A stretch of DNA of 64,000 nucleotides from Dermacentor variabilis (GCF_050947875.1 NC_134570.1:244644584-244708583); one strand, 5' to 3'. Shown: positions 33,741 to 47,824, counted from the first letter of the stretch. Notes: generated by a model from the sequence alone, not told the origin. A program made the numbers and translations.

Positions 33741-36700
33741 GCAGAAAACAACGTCCGCGTCCACCAAAAGATGCATGTGCATTCTTAACAAGTGGTTTCG
33801 CACAAATCCATGCGCGCGTGCTAGAAAGAGCAGCATGGGCGTGCTTAGCACGTCGTTTGGCAGAAATCTACATGCGCGCTCTCGCAAAAGCAGCACGTGC
33901 GTGCATAACTTGTGGTTTTGCAGAAAACAACGTCCGCGTCTACTCAAAGATGCATGTGCATGCTTAACAAATGGTTTGACACAAATCCATGCTGGGGTGC
34001 TAAAAAAAGCAGCGTGGGCGTGCTTAGCACGTCGTTTGGCAGAAATCCAAGTGCGCGCTCTGCCAAAAGCAGCATGTGCATGCACAACTTGTGGTTTGGC
34101 AGAAAACAACGTCCGCGTCTGCCAAAACATGCATATGCATGCTTAAAAGGTGGTTTGGCACAAATCCGTGTGCGGGTCCTAAAAAGAACAGCATGGGCGT
34201 ACTTAGCTCGTCGTTTGGCAGAAATCCACGTGCGCACTCTCCCAAAAGCAGCACATGCGTGCATAACTTGTTGTTTTGCAGAAAACAACGTCGGCGTCTA
34301 CCAAATGATGTATGTGCATGCTTAACAAATGTTTTGACACAAATCCATGCTGGGGTGTTAAAAAAAGCAGCATGGGCGTACTTATCACGTCGTTTGGCAG
34401 AAATCCACGTTTGCGCTCTGCCAAAAGCAGCATGTGCATGCACAACTTGTGGTTTGGCAGAAAACAACGTCCGCGTCTGCCAAAACATGCATATACATGC
34501 TTAAAAGGTGGTTTGGCACAAATCCGTGTGCGGGTGCTAAAAAGAACAGCATGGGCGTACTTAGCACGTCGTTTGGCAGAAATTCACGTGCGCGCTCTGC
34601 CAAAAGCAGCATGTGCATGCATAACTTGTGGTTTCGCAGAAAACAACGTCCGCGTCTGCCAAAACATGCATATGCATGTTTAAGAAGTGGTTTGGCACAA
34701 ATTCATGTGCGGGTGCTAAAAAGAGCAGCATGGGCGTGCTTAGAGCGTTGTTTGAAAGAAATCCACGTGCTCGCTCTGCCAAAAGCAGAATGTGCATGCA
34801 TATCTTGTGGTTTTGCATAAAACAACGTCCGCGTCTACCAAAAGATGCATGTGCATGCTCAACAAGTGGTTTGGCACAAATCTATGCGCGGGTGCTAAAA
34901 AGAGCAGCATGGGCGTGCTTAGGACGTCGTTTGGCAGAAATCCACGTGCGCGCTCTGCCAAAAGCAGCATGTGCATGCGTATCTTGTGGTTTGGCAGAGA
35001 AAAACGTGCGCGTCTGCCAAAACATGCATATGCATCCTTAAGAAGTGGTTTGGCACGAATCCATGCGCGGGTGCTAAAAAGAGCAGCATGGGCATGCTTA
35101 GCATGTCGTTTGGCAGAAATCCACGTGCGCGCTCTGCCAAAAGCAGCATTGCATGCATAACTTTTGGTTCTGCAGAAAACAACGTCCGCGTCTACCAAAC
35201 GATTCATGTGCATGCTTAACATGTGGTTTGACACAAATCCATGCGCGGGTGCTAAAAAGAGCAATATGGGCGTGCTTAGCACGTCGTTTGGCAAAAATCC
35301 ACGTGCGCGCTCTGCCAAAAGCAGCATGTGCATGGGTAACTTGTGGCTTGGCGGAAAAAAACGTCCGCCTCTGCCAAAACATGCATATGCATCCTTAACA
35401 AGTGGTTTGGCACAAATCCATGCGCGGGTGCTAAAAAGAGCAGCATGGGCGTGCTTAGCACGTCGTTTGGCAGAAATGCACGTGCGCGCTCTGCCAAAAG
35501 CAGGACGTGCATGCATAACTTGTGGTTTGGCAGAAAACAACGTCCGCGTCTACCAAAAGATGTATTTGCATGCTTAACAAATGTTTTGACACAAATCCAT
35601 GCTGGGGTGCTAAAGAAAGCAGCGTGGGCGTGCTTAGCACGTCGTTTGGCAGACATCCAAGTGCACGCTCTGCCAAAAGCAGCATGTGCATGCATATCTT
35701 GTGGTTTTGCAGAAAACAACGTCCGCGTCTACCAAAAGATGCATCTGCATGCTTAACAAGTGGTTTGGCACAAATCTTGCGCGAGTGGTAAGAACAGCAG
35801 CATAGGCGTACTTAGCACGTCGTTTGGCAGAAATCCACGCGCGCGCTCTGCCAAAAGCAGCATGTGCATGCATAACTTGTGGTTTCGCAGAAAACAACGT
35901 CCGCGTCTGCGAAAACATGCATGTGCATGTTTAAGAAGTGGTTTGGCACAAATCCATGTGCGGGTGCTAAAAAGAGCAGCATGGGCGTGCTTAGAACGTT
36001 GTTTGAAAGAAATCCACTTGCGCGCTCTGACAAAAGCAGAATGTGCATGCATAACTTGTGGTTTTGCATAAAACAACGTCCGCGTCTACCAAAAGATGCA
36101 TGTGCCTGCTCAACAAGTGGTTTGGCACAAATCCATGCGCGGGTGCTAAAAAGAGCAGTATGGGCGTGTTTAGGACGTCGTTTGGCAGAAATCCACGTGC
36201 GCGCTCTGCCAAAAGCAGCATGTGCATGCACAACTTGTGGTTTGGCAGAAAACAACGTCCGCGTCTGCCAAAACATGCATTTGCATGCTTAACAAGTGGT
36301 TTGGCGCAAATCCGTGTGCGGGTGCTAAAAAGAACAGCATGGGCGTACTTAGCACGTCGTTTTGCAGACATCCAAGTGCGCGCTGTGCCAAAAGCAGCAT
36401 GTGCATGCATATCTTGTGGTTTTGCAGAAAGCAACGTCCGCGTCTACCAAAAGATGCATCTGCATGCTTAACAAGTGGTTTGGCACAAATCCATGCGCGG
36501 GTGGTAAGAACAGCAGCATAGGCGTACTTAGCACGTCGTTTGGCAGAAATTCACGTGCGCGCTCTGCCAAAAGCAGCATGTGCATGCATAACTTGTGGTT
36601 TCGCAGAAAACAACGTCCGCGTCTGCCAAAACATGCATATGCATGTTTAAGAAGTGGTTTGGCACAAATTCATGTGCGGGTGCTAAAAAGAGCAGCATGG

Positions 36701-38331
36701 GCGTGCTTAGAACGTTGTTTGAAAGAAATCCACGTGCTCGCTCTGCCAAAAGCAGAATGTGCATGCATAACTTGTGGTTTTGCATAAAACAACGTCCGCG
36801 TCTACCAAAAGATGCATGTGCATGCTCAACAAGTGGTTTGGCACAAATCCATGCGCGGGTGCTAAAAAGAGCAGCATGGGCGTGCTTAGGACGTCGTTTG
36901 GCAGAAATCCACGTGCGCGCTCTGCCAAAAGCAGCATGTGCATGCGTATCTTGTGGTTTGGCAGAAAAAAACGTGCGCGTCTGCCAAAACATGCATATGC
37001 ATCCTTAAGAAGTGGTTTGGCACGAATCCATGCGCGGGTGCTAAAAAGAGCAGCGTGGGCATGCTTAGCATGTCGTTTGGCAGAAATCCACGTGCGCGCT
37101 CTGCCAAAAGCAACATTGCATGCATAACTTTCGGTTCTGTAGAAAACAACGTCCGCGTCTACCAAACGATTCATGTGCATGCTTAACATGTGGTTTGACA
37201 CAAATCCATGCGCGGGTGCTAAAAAGAGCAATATGGGCGTGCTTAGCACGTCGTTTGGCAAAAATCCGCGTGCGCGCTCTGCCAAAAGCAGCATGTGCAT
37301 GGGTAACTTGTGGCTTGGCAGAAAAAAACGTCCGCCTCTGCCAAAACATGCATATGCATCCTTAACAAGTGGTTTGGCACAAATCCATGCGTGGGTGCTA
37401 AAAAGAGCAGCATGGGCGTGCTTAGCACGTCGTTTGGCAGGAATGGACGTGCGCGCTCTGCCAAAAGCAGGACGTGCATGCATAACTTGTGGTTTGGCAG
37501 AAAAACACGTCCGCGTCTACCAAATGATGTATTTGCATGCTTAACAAATGTTTTGACACAAATCCATGCTTGGGTGCTAAAGATAGCAGCGTGGGCGTGC
37601 TTAGCACGTCGTTTGGCAGACATCCAAGTGCGCGCTCTGCCAAAAGCAGCATGTGCATGCATATCTTGTGGTTTTGCAGAAAACAACGTCCGCGTCTACC
37701 AAAAGAGGCATCTGCATGCTTAACAAGTGGTTTGGCACAAATCCATGCGCGAGTGGTAAGAACAGCAGCATAGGCGTACTTAGCACGTCGTTTGGCAGAA
37801 ATCCACGTGCGCGCTCTGCCAAAAGCAGCATGTGCATGCATAACTTGTGGTTTCGCAGAAAACAACGTCCGCGTCTGCGAAAACATGCATATGCATGTTT
37901 AAGAAGTGGTTTGGCACAAATCCATGTGCGGGTGCTAAAAAGAGCAGCATGGGCGTGCTTAGAACGTTGTTTGAAAAAAATCCACGTGCGCGCTCTGCCA
38001 AAAGCAGAATGTGCATGCATAACTTGTGGTTTTGCATAAAACAACGTCCGCGTCTACCAAAAGATGCATTTGTATGCTTAACAAGTGGTTTGGCACAAAT
38101 CCGTGCGCGTGTGCTAAAAAGAGCAGTATGGGTGTGCTTAGCGCGTCGTTTGGCAGAAATCCACGTCCGCGTCTGCCAAAACATGCATATGCATCCTTAA
38201 GAAGTGGTTTGGCACTAATCCATGTGCGGGTGCTAAAAAGAGCAGCATGGGCGTGCTTAGCACGTCGTTTGGCAGAAATCCACGTGCGCGCTCTGCAAAA
38301 AGCAGCATCTGCATGCATAACTTGTGGTTTT
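33741..38331 (+). repeat. 4,591-bp higher-order repeat, copy 2
   Basis: This is the full second copy, with the same indel markers in the same order as copy 1 and the C-A fusion at 38,160. Private substitutions include GCTGTGCC near 36,385 and AGCAGTATGGG near 36,159. It contains the two monomers 34,208-34,565 that are missing from copy 3. Confidence 0.88.
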
Positions 38332-41050
38332 GCAGAAAACAACGTCCGCGTCCACCAAAAGATGCATGTGCATTCTTAACAAGTGGTTTGGCACAAATCC
38401 ATGCGCGCGTGCTAGAAAGAGCAGCATGGGCGTGCTTAGCACGTCGTTTGGCAGAAATCTACATGCGCGCTCTCGCAAAAGCAGCACGTGCGTGCATAAC
38501 TTGTGGTTTTGCAGAAAACAACGTCCGCGTCTACTCAAAGATGCATGTGCATGCTTAACAAATGGTTTGACACAAATCCATGCTGGGGTGCTAAAAAAAG
38601 CAGCGTGGGCGTGCTTAGCACGTCGTTTGGCAGAAATCCAAGTGCGCGCTCTGCCAAAAGCAGCATGTGCATGCACAACTTGTGGTTTGGCAGAAAACAA
38701 CGTCCGCGTCTGCCAAAACATGCATATGCATGCTTAAAAGGTGGTTTGGCACAAATCCGTGTGCGGGTCCTAAAAAGAACAGCATGGGCGTACTTAGCAC
38801 GTCGTTTGGCAGAAATTCACGTGCGCGCTCTGCCAAAAGCAGCATGTGCATGCATAACTTGTGGTGTCGCAGAAAACAACGTCCGCGTCTGCCAAAACAT
38901 GCATATGCATGTTTAAGAAGTGGTTTGGCACAAATTCATGTGCGGGTGCTAAAAAGAGCAGCATGGGCGTGCTTAGAGCGTTGTTTGAAAGAAATCCACG
39001 TGCTCGCTCTGCCAAAAGCAGAATGTGCATGCATATCTTGTGGTTTTGCATAAAACAACGTCCGCGTCTACCAAAAGATGCATGTGCATGCTCAACAAGT
39101 GGTTTGGCACAAATCTATGCGCGGGTGCTAAAAAGAGCAGCATGGGCGTGCTTAGGACGTCGTTTGGCAGAAATCCACGTGCGCGCTCTGCCAAAAGCAG
39201 CATGTGCATGCGTATCTTGTGGTTTGGCAGAGAAAAACGTGCGCGTCTGCCAAAACATGCATATGCATCCTTAAGAAGTGGTTTGGCACGAATCCATGCG
39301 CGGGTGCTAAAAAGAGCAGCATGGGCATGCTTAGCATGTCGTTTGGCAGAAATCCACGTGCGCGCTCTGCCAAAAGCAGCATTGCATGCATAACTTTTGG
39401 TTCTGCAGAAAACAACGTCCGCGTCTACCAAACGATTCATGTGCATGCTTAACATGTGGTTTGACACAAATCCATGCGCGGGTGCTAAAAAGAGCAATAT
39501 GGGCGTGCTTAGCACGTCGTTTGGCAAAAATCCACGTGCGCGCTCTGCCAAAAGCAGCATGTGCATGGGTAACTTGTGGCTTGGCGGAAAAAAACGTCCG
39601 CCTCTGCCAAAACATGCATATGCATCCTTAACAAGTGGTTTGGCACAAATCCATGCGCGGGTGCTAAAAAGAGCAGCATGGGCGTGCTTAGCACGTCGTT
39701 TGGCAGAAATGCACGTGCGCGCTCTGCCAAAAGCAGGACGTGCATGCATAACTTGTGGTTTGGCAGAAAACAACGTCCGCGTCTACCAAAAGATGTATTT
39801 GCATGCTTAACAAATGTTTTGACACAAATCCATGCTGGGGTGCTAAAGAAAGCAGCGTGGGCGTGCTTAGCACGTCGTTTGGCAGACATCCAAGTGCACG
39901 CTCTGCCAAAAGCAGCATGTGCATGCATATCTTGTGGTTTTGCAGAAAACAACGTCCGCGTCTACCAAAAGATGCATCTGCATGCTTAACAAGTGGTTTG
40001 GCACAAATCTTGCGCGAGTGGTAAGAACAGCAGCATAGGCGTACTTAGCACGTCGTTTGGCAGAAATCCACGCGCGCGCTCTGCCAAAAGCAGCATGTGC
40101 ATGCATAACTTGTGGTTTCGCAGAAAACAACGTCCGCGTCTGCGAAAACATGCATGTGCATGTTTAAGAAGTGGTTTGGCACAAATCCATGTGCGGGTGC
40201 TAAAAAGAGCAGCATGGGCGTGCTTAGAACGTTGTTTGAAAGAAATCCACTTGCGCGCTCTGACAAAAGCAGAATGTGCATGCATAACTTGTGGTTTTGC
40301 ATAAAACAACGTCCGCGTCTACCAAAAGATGCATGTGCCTGCTCAACAAGTGGTTTGGCACAAATCCATGCGCGGGTGCTAAAAAGAGCAGCATGGGCGT
40401 GTTTAGGACGTCGTTTGGCAGAAATCCACGTGCGCGCTCTGCCAAAAGCAGCATGTGCATGCACAACTTGTGGTTTGGCAGAAAACAACGTCCGCGTCTG
40501 CCAAAACATGCATTTGCATGCTTAACAAGTGGTTTGGCGCAAATCCGTGTGCGGGTGCTAAAAAGAACAGCATGGGCGTACTTAGCACGTCGTTTTGCAG
40601 ACATCCAAGTGCGCGCTCTGCCAAAAGCAGCATGTGCATGCATATCTTGTGGTTTTGCAGAAAGCAACGTCCGCGTCTACCAAAAGATGCATCTGCATGC
40701 TTAACAAGTGGTTTGGCACAAATCCATGCGCGGGTGGTAAGAACAGCAGCATAGGCGTACTTAGCACGTCGTTTGGCAGAAATTCACGTGCGCGCTCTGC
40801 CAAAAGCAGCATGTGCATGCATAACTTGTGGTTTCGCAGAAAACAACGTCCGCGTCTGCCAAAACATGCATATGCATGTTTAAGAAGTGGTTTGGCACAA
40901 ATTCATGTGCGGGTGCTAAAAAGAGCAGCATGGGCGTGCTTAGAACGTTGTTTGAAAGAAATCCACGTGCTCGCTCTGCCAAAAGCAGAATGTGCATGCA
41001 TAACTTGTGGTTTTGCATAAAACAACGTCCGCGTCTACCAAAAGATGCAT
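38332..41050 (+). repeat. 4.6-kb higher-order repeat, copy 3 (truncated, two monomers lost)
   Basis: It matches copy 2 at 4,591 bp up to 38,798, then at 4,233 bp from 38,799, so exactly 358 bp (two monomers) are absent. The switch lies after CTTAGC in the C subunit, where both parents are identical. The match ends at 41,050, where copy 2 reads GATGCATGTG and this copy GATGCATCTG. The tail of this copy also matches 49.6-51.2 kb (offset 10,018). Confidence 0.85.
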
Positions 41051-41309
41051 CTGCATGCTTAACAAGTGGTTTGGCACAAATCTTGCGCGAGTGGTAAGAA
41101 CAGCAGCATAGGCGTACTTAGCACGTCGTCTGGCAGAAATTCACGTGCGCGCTCTGCCAAAAGCAGCATGTGCATGCATAACTTGTGGTTTCGCAGAAAA
41201 CAACGTCCGCATCTGCCAAAACATGCATATGCATGCTTAAAAGGTGGTTTGGCACAAATCCGTGTGCGGGTGCTAAAAAGAACAGCATGGGCGTACTTAG
41301 CACGTCGTT
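41051..41309 (+). repeat. Junction segment between the 4.6-kb array and block X
   Basis: About 1.5 monomers with the AAATCTTGCGCGAG B variant and a GTCGTCTGGCAG C variant, both also present at 51,09-51,16 kb (offset 10,018). From about 41,211 (CCGCATCTGCC) it matches 52,303 onward (offset 11,092). It is therefore a crossover zone between two repeat registers. Confidence 0.7.
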
Positions 41310-43634
41310 TTGCAGACATCCAAGTGCGCGCTCTGCCAAAAGCAGCATGTGCATGCATATCTTGTGGTTTTGCAGAAAGCAACGTCCGCGTCTACCAAAA
41401 GATGCATCTGCATGCTTAACAAGTGGTTTGGCACAAATCCATGCGCGGGTGGTAAGAACAGCAGCATAGGCGTACTTAGCACGTCGTTTGGCAGAAATTC
41501 ACGTGCGCGCTCTGCCAAAAGCAGCATGTGCATGCATAACTTGTGGTTTCGCAGAAAACAACGTCCGCGTCTGCCAAAACATGCATATGCATGTTTAACA
41601 AGTGGTTTGGCACAAATTCATGTGCGGGTGCTAAAAAGAGCAGCATGGGCGTGCTTAGAACGTTGTTTGAAAGAAATCCACGTGCTCGCTCTGCCAAAAG
41701 CAGAATGTGCATGCATAACTTGTGGCTTTGCATAAAACAACGTCCGCGTCTATCAAAAGATGCATGTGCATGCTCAACAAGTGGTTTGGCACAAATCCAT
41801 GCGCGGGTGCTAAAAAGAGCAGCATGGGCGTGCTTAGGACGTCGTTTGGCAGAAATCCACGTGCGCGCTCTGCCAAAAGCAGCATGTGAATGCGTATCTT
41901 GTGGTTTGGCCGAAAAAAACGTACGCGTCTGCCAAAACATGCATATGCATCCTTAAGAAGTGGTTTGGCACGAATCCATGCGCGGGTGCTAAAAAGAGCA
42001 GCATGGGCATGCTTAGCATGTCGTTTGGCAGAAATCCACGTGCGCGCTCTGCCAAAAGCAGCATTGCATGCATAACTTTTGGTTCGGCAGAAAACAACGT
42101 CCGCGTCTACCAAACGATTCATGTGCATGCTTAACATGTGGTTTGACACAAATCCATGCGCGGGTGCTAAAAAGAGCAATATGGGCGTGCTTAGCACGTC
42201 GTTTGGCAAAAATCCACGTGCGCGCTCTGCCAAAAGCAGCATGTGCATGGGTAACTTGTGGCTTGGCAGAAAAAAACGTCCGCCTCTGCCAAAACATGCA
42301 TATGCATCCTTAACAAGTGGTTTGGCACAAATCCATGCGCGGGTGCTAAAAAGAGCAGCATGGGCGTGCTTGGCACGTCGTTTGGCAGAAATGCACGTGC
42401 GCGCTCTGCCAAAAGCAGGACGTGCATGCATAACTTGTGGTTTGGCAGAAAACAACGTCCGCGTCTACCAAATGATGTATTTGCATGCTTAACAAATGTT
42501 TTGACACAAATCCATGCTGGGGTGCTAAAGAAAGCAGCGTGGGCGTGCTTAGCACGTCGTTTGGCAGACATCCAAGTGCGCGCTCTGCCAAAAGCAGCAT
42601 GTGCATGCATATTTTGTGGTTTTGCAGAAAACAACGTCCGCGTCTACCAAAAGATGCATCTGCATGCTTAACAAGTGGTTTGGCACAAATCCATGCGCGA
42701 GTGGTAAGAACAGCAGCATAGGCGTACTTAGCACGTCGTTTGGCAGAAATCCACGTGCGCGCTCTGCCAAAAGCAGCATGTGCATGCATAACTTGTGGTT
42801 TCGCAGAAAACAACGTCCGCGTCTGCGAAAACATGCATATGCATGTTTAAGAAGTGGTTTGGCACAAATCCATGTGCGGGTGCTAAAAAGAGCAGCATGG
42901 GCGTGCTTAGAACGTTGTTTGAAAAAAATCCACGTGCGCGCTCTGCCAAAAGCAGAATGTGCATGCATACCTTGTGGTTTTGCATAAAACAACGTCCGCG
43001 TCTACCAAAAGATGCATCTGCATGCTAAACAAGTGGTTTGGCACAAATCTTGCGCGAGTGGTAAGAACAGCAGCATAGGCGTACTTAGCACGTCGTTTGG
43101 TAGAAATCCACGTGCGCGCTCTGCCAAAAGCAGCATGTGCATGCATAACCTGTGGTTTCGCAGAAAACAACGTCCGCGTCTGCGAAAACATGCATATGCA
43201 TGTTTAAGAAGTGGTTTGGCACAAATCCATGTGCGGGTGCTAAAAAGAGCAGCATGGGCGTGCTTAGAACGTTGTTTGAAAGAAATCCACTTGCGCGCTC
43301 TGACAAAAGCAGAATGTGCATGCATAACTTGTGGTTTTGCATAAAACAACGTCCGCGTCTACCAAAAGATGCATGTGCCTGCTCAACAAGTGGTTTGGCA
43401 CAAATCCATGCGCGGGTGCTAAAAAGAGCAGCATGGGCGTGTTTAGGACGTCGTTTGGCAGAAATCCACGTGCGCGCTCTGCCAAAAGCAGCATGTGCAT
43501 GCACAACTTGTGGTTTGGCAGAAAACAACGTCCGCGTCTGCCAAAACATGCATATGCATGCTTAACAAGTGGTTTGGCGCAAATCCGTGTGCGGGTGCTA
43601 AAAAGAACAGCATGGGCGTACTTAGCACGTCGTT
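41310..43634 (+). repeat. Block X, copy 1 (2,325 bp, 13 monomers)
   Basis: 2,325 bp equals 13 x 179 minus 2, explained by one GCATTGCATGCAT C subunit (near 42,063) and one AAATCTTGCGCG B subunit (near 43,047). It matches 52,402-54,726 at a constant offset of 11,092 bp. Private changes include ATATTTTGTGG near 42,610 and a C to T near 43,149. Distinctive shared variants are GTTTGGCCGAAAAAAACG and GTCTATCAAAAG. Confidence 0.85.
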
Positions 43635-44616
43635 TTGCAGACATCCAAGTGCGCGCTCTGCCAAAAGCAGCATGTGCATGCATATCTTGTGGTTTTGCAG
43701 AAAGCAACGTCCGCGTCTACCAAAAGATGCATCTGCATGCTTAACAAGTGGTTTGGCACAAATCCATGCGCGGGTGGTAAGAACAGCAGCATAGGCGTAC
43801 TTAGCACGTCGTTTGGCAGAAACTCACGTGCGCGCTCTGCCAAAAGCAGCATGTGCATGCATAACTTGTGGTTTCGCCGAAAACAACGTCCGCGTCTGCC
43901 AAAACATGCATATGCATGTTTAAGAAGTGGTTTGGCACAAATTCATGTGCGGGTGCTAAAAAGAGCAGCATGGGCGTGCTTAGAACGTTGTTGGAAAGAA
44001 ATCCACGTGCTCGCTCTGCCAAAAGCAGAATGTGCATGCATAACTTGTGGTTTTGCATAAAACAACGTCCGCGTCTACCAAAAGATGCATGTGCATGCTC
44101 AACAAGTGGTTTGGCACAAATCCATGCGCGGGTGCTAAAAAGAGCAGCATGGGCGTGTTTAGGACGTCGTTTGGCAGAAATTCACGTGCGCGCTCTGCCA
44201 AAAGCAGCATGTGCATGCACAACTTGTGGTTTGGCAGAAAACAACGTCCGCGTCTGCCAAAACATGCATATGCATGCTTAAAAGGTGGTTTGGCACAAAT
44301 CCGTGTGCGGGTGCTAAAAAGAACAGCATGGGCGTACTTAGCACGTCGTTTTGCAGACATCCAAGTGCGCGCTCTGCCAAAAGCAGCATGTGCATGCATA
44401 TCTTGTGGTTTTGCAGAAAGCAACGTCCGCGTCTACCAAAAGATGCATCTGCATGCTTAACAAGTGGTTTGGCACAAATCCATGCGCGGGTGGTAAGAAC
44501 AGCAGCATAGGCGTACTTAGCACGTCGTTTGGCAGAAATTCACGTGCGCGCTCTGCCAAAAGCAGCATGTGCATGCATAACTTGTGGTTTCGCAGAAAAC
44601 AACGTCCGCGTCTGCC

Positions 44617-47120
44617 AAAACATGCATATGCATGTTTAAGAAGTGGTTTGGCACAAATTCATGTGCGGGTGCTAAAAAGAGCAGCATGGGCGTGCTTAGA
44701 GCGTTGTTTGAAAGAAATCCACGTGCTCGCTCTGCCAAAAGCAGAATGTGCATGCATAACTTGTGGCTTTGCATAAAACAACGTCCGCGTCTATCAAAAG
44801 ATGCATGTGCATGCTCAACAAGTGGTTTGGCACAAATCCATGCGCGGGTGCTAAAAAGAGCAGCATGGGCTTGCTTAGGACGTCGTTTGGCAGAAATCCA
44901 CGTGCGCGCTCTGCCAAAAGCAGCATGTGCATGCATAACTTGTGGTTTCCCAGAAAACAACGTCCGCGTCTGCGAAAACATGCATATGCATGTTTAAGAA
45001 GTGGTTTGGCACAAATCCATGTGCGGGTGCTAAAAAGAGCAGCATGGGCGTGCTTAGAACTTTGTTTGAAAGAAATCCACGTGCGCGCTCTGCCAAAAGC
45101 AGAATGTGCATGCATAACTTGTGGTTTTGCATAAAACAACGTCCGCGTCTACCAAAAGATGCATGTGCCTGCTCAACAAGTGGTTTGGCACAAATCCATG
45201 CGCGAGTGCTAAAAAGAGCAGCATGGGCGTGTTTAGGACGTCGTTTGGCAGAAATCCACGTGCGCGCTCTGCCAAAAGCAGCATGTGCATGCACAACTTG
45301 TGGTTTGGCAGAAAACAACGTCCGCCTCTGCCAAAACATGCATATGCATCCTTAACAAGTGGTTTGGCACAAATCCATGCGCGGGTGCTAAAAAGAGCAG
45401 CATGGGCGTGCTTAGCACGTCGTTTGGCAGAAATGCACGTGCGCGCTCTGCCAAAAGCAGGACGTGCATGCATAACTTGTGGTTTGGCAGAAAACAACGT
45501 CCGCGTCTACCAAAAGATGTATTTGCATGCTTAACAAATGTTTTGACACAAATCCATGCTGGGGTGCTAAAGAAAGCAGCGTGGGCGTGCTTAGCACGTC
45601 GTTTGGCAGACATCCAAGTGCACGCTCTGCCAAAAGCAGCATGTGCATGCATATCTTGTGGTTTTGCAGAAAACAACGTCCGCGTCTACCAAAAGATGCA
45701 TCTGCATGCTTAACAAGTGGTTTGGCACAAATCTTGCGCGAGTGGTAAGAACAGCAGCATAGGCGTACTTAGCACGTCGTTTGGCAGAAATCCACGCGCG
45801 CGCTCTGCCAAAAGCAGCATGTGCATGCATAACTTGTGGTTTCGCAGAAAACAACGTCCGCGTCTGCGAAAACATGCATATGCATGTTTAAGAAGTGGTT
45901 TGGCACAAATTCATGTGCGGGTGCTAAAAAGAGCAGCATGGGCGTGCTTAGAGCGTTGTTTGAAAGAAATCCACGTGCTCGCTCTGCCAAAAGCAGAATG
46001 TGCATGCATAACTTGTGGCTTTGCATAAAACAACGTCCGCGTCTATCAAAAGATGCATGTGCATGCTCAACAAGTGGTTTGGCACAAATCCATGCGCGGG
46101 TGCTAAAAAGAGCAGCATGGGCTTGCTTAGGACGTCGTTTGGCAGAAATCCACGTGCGCGCTCTGCCAAAAGCAGCATGTGCATGCATAACTTGTGGTTT
46201 CCCAGAAAACAACGTCCGCGTCTGCGAAAACATGCATATGCATGTTTAAGAAGTGGTTTGGCACAAATCCATGTGCGGGTGCTAAAAAGAGCAGCATGGG
46301 CGTGCTTAGAACTTTGTTTGAAAGAAATCCACGTGCGCGCTCTGCCAAAAGCAGAATGTGCATGCATAACTTGTGGTTTTGCATAAAACAACGTCCGCGT
46401 CTACCAAAAGATGCATGTGCCTGCTCAACAAGTGGTTTGGCACAAATCCATGCGCGAGTGCTAAAAAGAGCAGCATGGGCGTGTTTAGGACGTCGTTTGG
46501 CAGAAATCCACGTGCGCGCTCTGCCAAAAGCAGCATGTGCATGCACAACTTGTGGTTTGGCAGAAAACAACGTCCGCCTCTGCCAAAACATGCATATGCA
46601 TCCTTAACAAGTGGTTTGGCACAAATCCATGCGCGGGTGCTAAAAAGAGCAGCATGGGCGTGCTTAGCACGTCGTTTGGCAGAAATGCACGTGCGCGCTC
46701 TGCCAAAAGCAGGACGTGCATGCATAACTTGTGGTTTGGCAGAAAACAACGTCCGCGTCTACCAAAAGATGTATTTGCATGCTTAACAAATGTTTTGACA
46801 CAAATCCATGCTGGGGTGCTAAAGAAAGCAGCGTGGGCGTGCTTAGCACGTCGTTTGGCAGACATCCAAGTGCACGCTCTGCCAAAAGCAGCATGTGCAT
46901 GCATATCTTGTGGTTTTGCAGAAAACAACGTCCGCGTCTACCAAAAGATGCATCTGCATGCTTAACAAGTGGTTTGGCACAAATCTTGCGCGAGTGGTAA
47001 GAACAGCAGCATAGGCGTACTTAGCACGTCGTTTGGCAGAAATCCACGCGCGCGCTCTGCCAAAAGCAGCATGTGCATGCATAACTTGTGGTTTCGCAGA
47101 AAACAACGTCCGCGTCTGCG
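44617..47120 (+). repeat. 1,252-bp perfect-register tandem duplication (two copies)
   Basis: 44,617-45,868 and 45,869-47,120 are consecutive 1,252-bp copies (seven monomers minus one base, from an AAATCTTGCGCG B variant in each). Both begin at AAAACATGCATATGCATG and end just before the same A-subunit position. Shared private markers include GTGGTTTCCCAG and GAACTTTGTTTG. I saw no difference inside the repeated part, so the event looks recent. Confidence 0.85.
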
Positions 47121-47135
47121 AAAACATGCATGTGC

Positions 47136-47824
47136 ATGTTTAAGAAGTGGTTTGGCACAAATCCATGTGCGGGTGCTAAAAAGAGCAGCATGGGCGTGCT
47201 TAGAACGTTGTTTGAAAGAAATCCACTTGCGCGCTCTGACAAAAGCAGAATGTGCATGCATAACTTGTGGTTTTGCATAAAACAACGTCCGCGTCTACCA
47301 AAAGATGCATGTGCCTGCTCAACAAGTGGTTTGGCACAAATCCATGCGCGGGTGCTAAAAAGAGCAGCATGGGCGTGTTTAGGACGTCGTTTGGCAGAAA
47401 TCCACGTGCGCGCTCTGCCAAAAGCAGCATGTGCATGCACAACTTGTGGTTTGGCAGAAAACAACGTCCGCGTCTGCGAAAACATGCATATGCATGTTTA
47501 AGAAGTGGTTTGGCACAAATCCATGTGCGGGTGCTAAAAAGAGCAGCATGGGCGTGCTTAGAACGTTGTTTGAAAGAAATCCACTTGCGCGCTCTGACAA
47601 AAGCAGAATGTGCATGCATAACTTGTGGTTTTGCATAAAACAACGTCCGCGTCTACCAAAAGATGCATGTGCCTGCTCAACAAGTGGTTTGGCACAAATC
47701 CATGCGCGGGTGCTAAAAAGAGCAGCATGGGCGTGTTTAGGACGTCGTTTGGCAGAAATCCACGTGCGCGCTCTGCCAAAAGCAGCATGTGCATGCACAA
47801 CTTGTGGTTTGGCAGAAAACAACG
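47136..47824 (+). repeat. 358-bp (two-monomer) tandem duplication
   Basis: 47,136-47,466 recurs at 47,494-47,824. Both contain the C variant CACTTGCGCGCTCTGAC and the A variant with TGCATGTGCCTGCTC. The copies are told apart at their right ends by CGTCCGCGTCTGCG against CGTACGCGTCTGCC. Confidence 0.75.
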
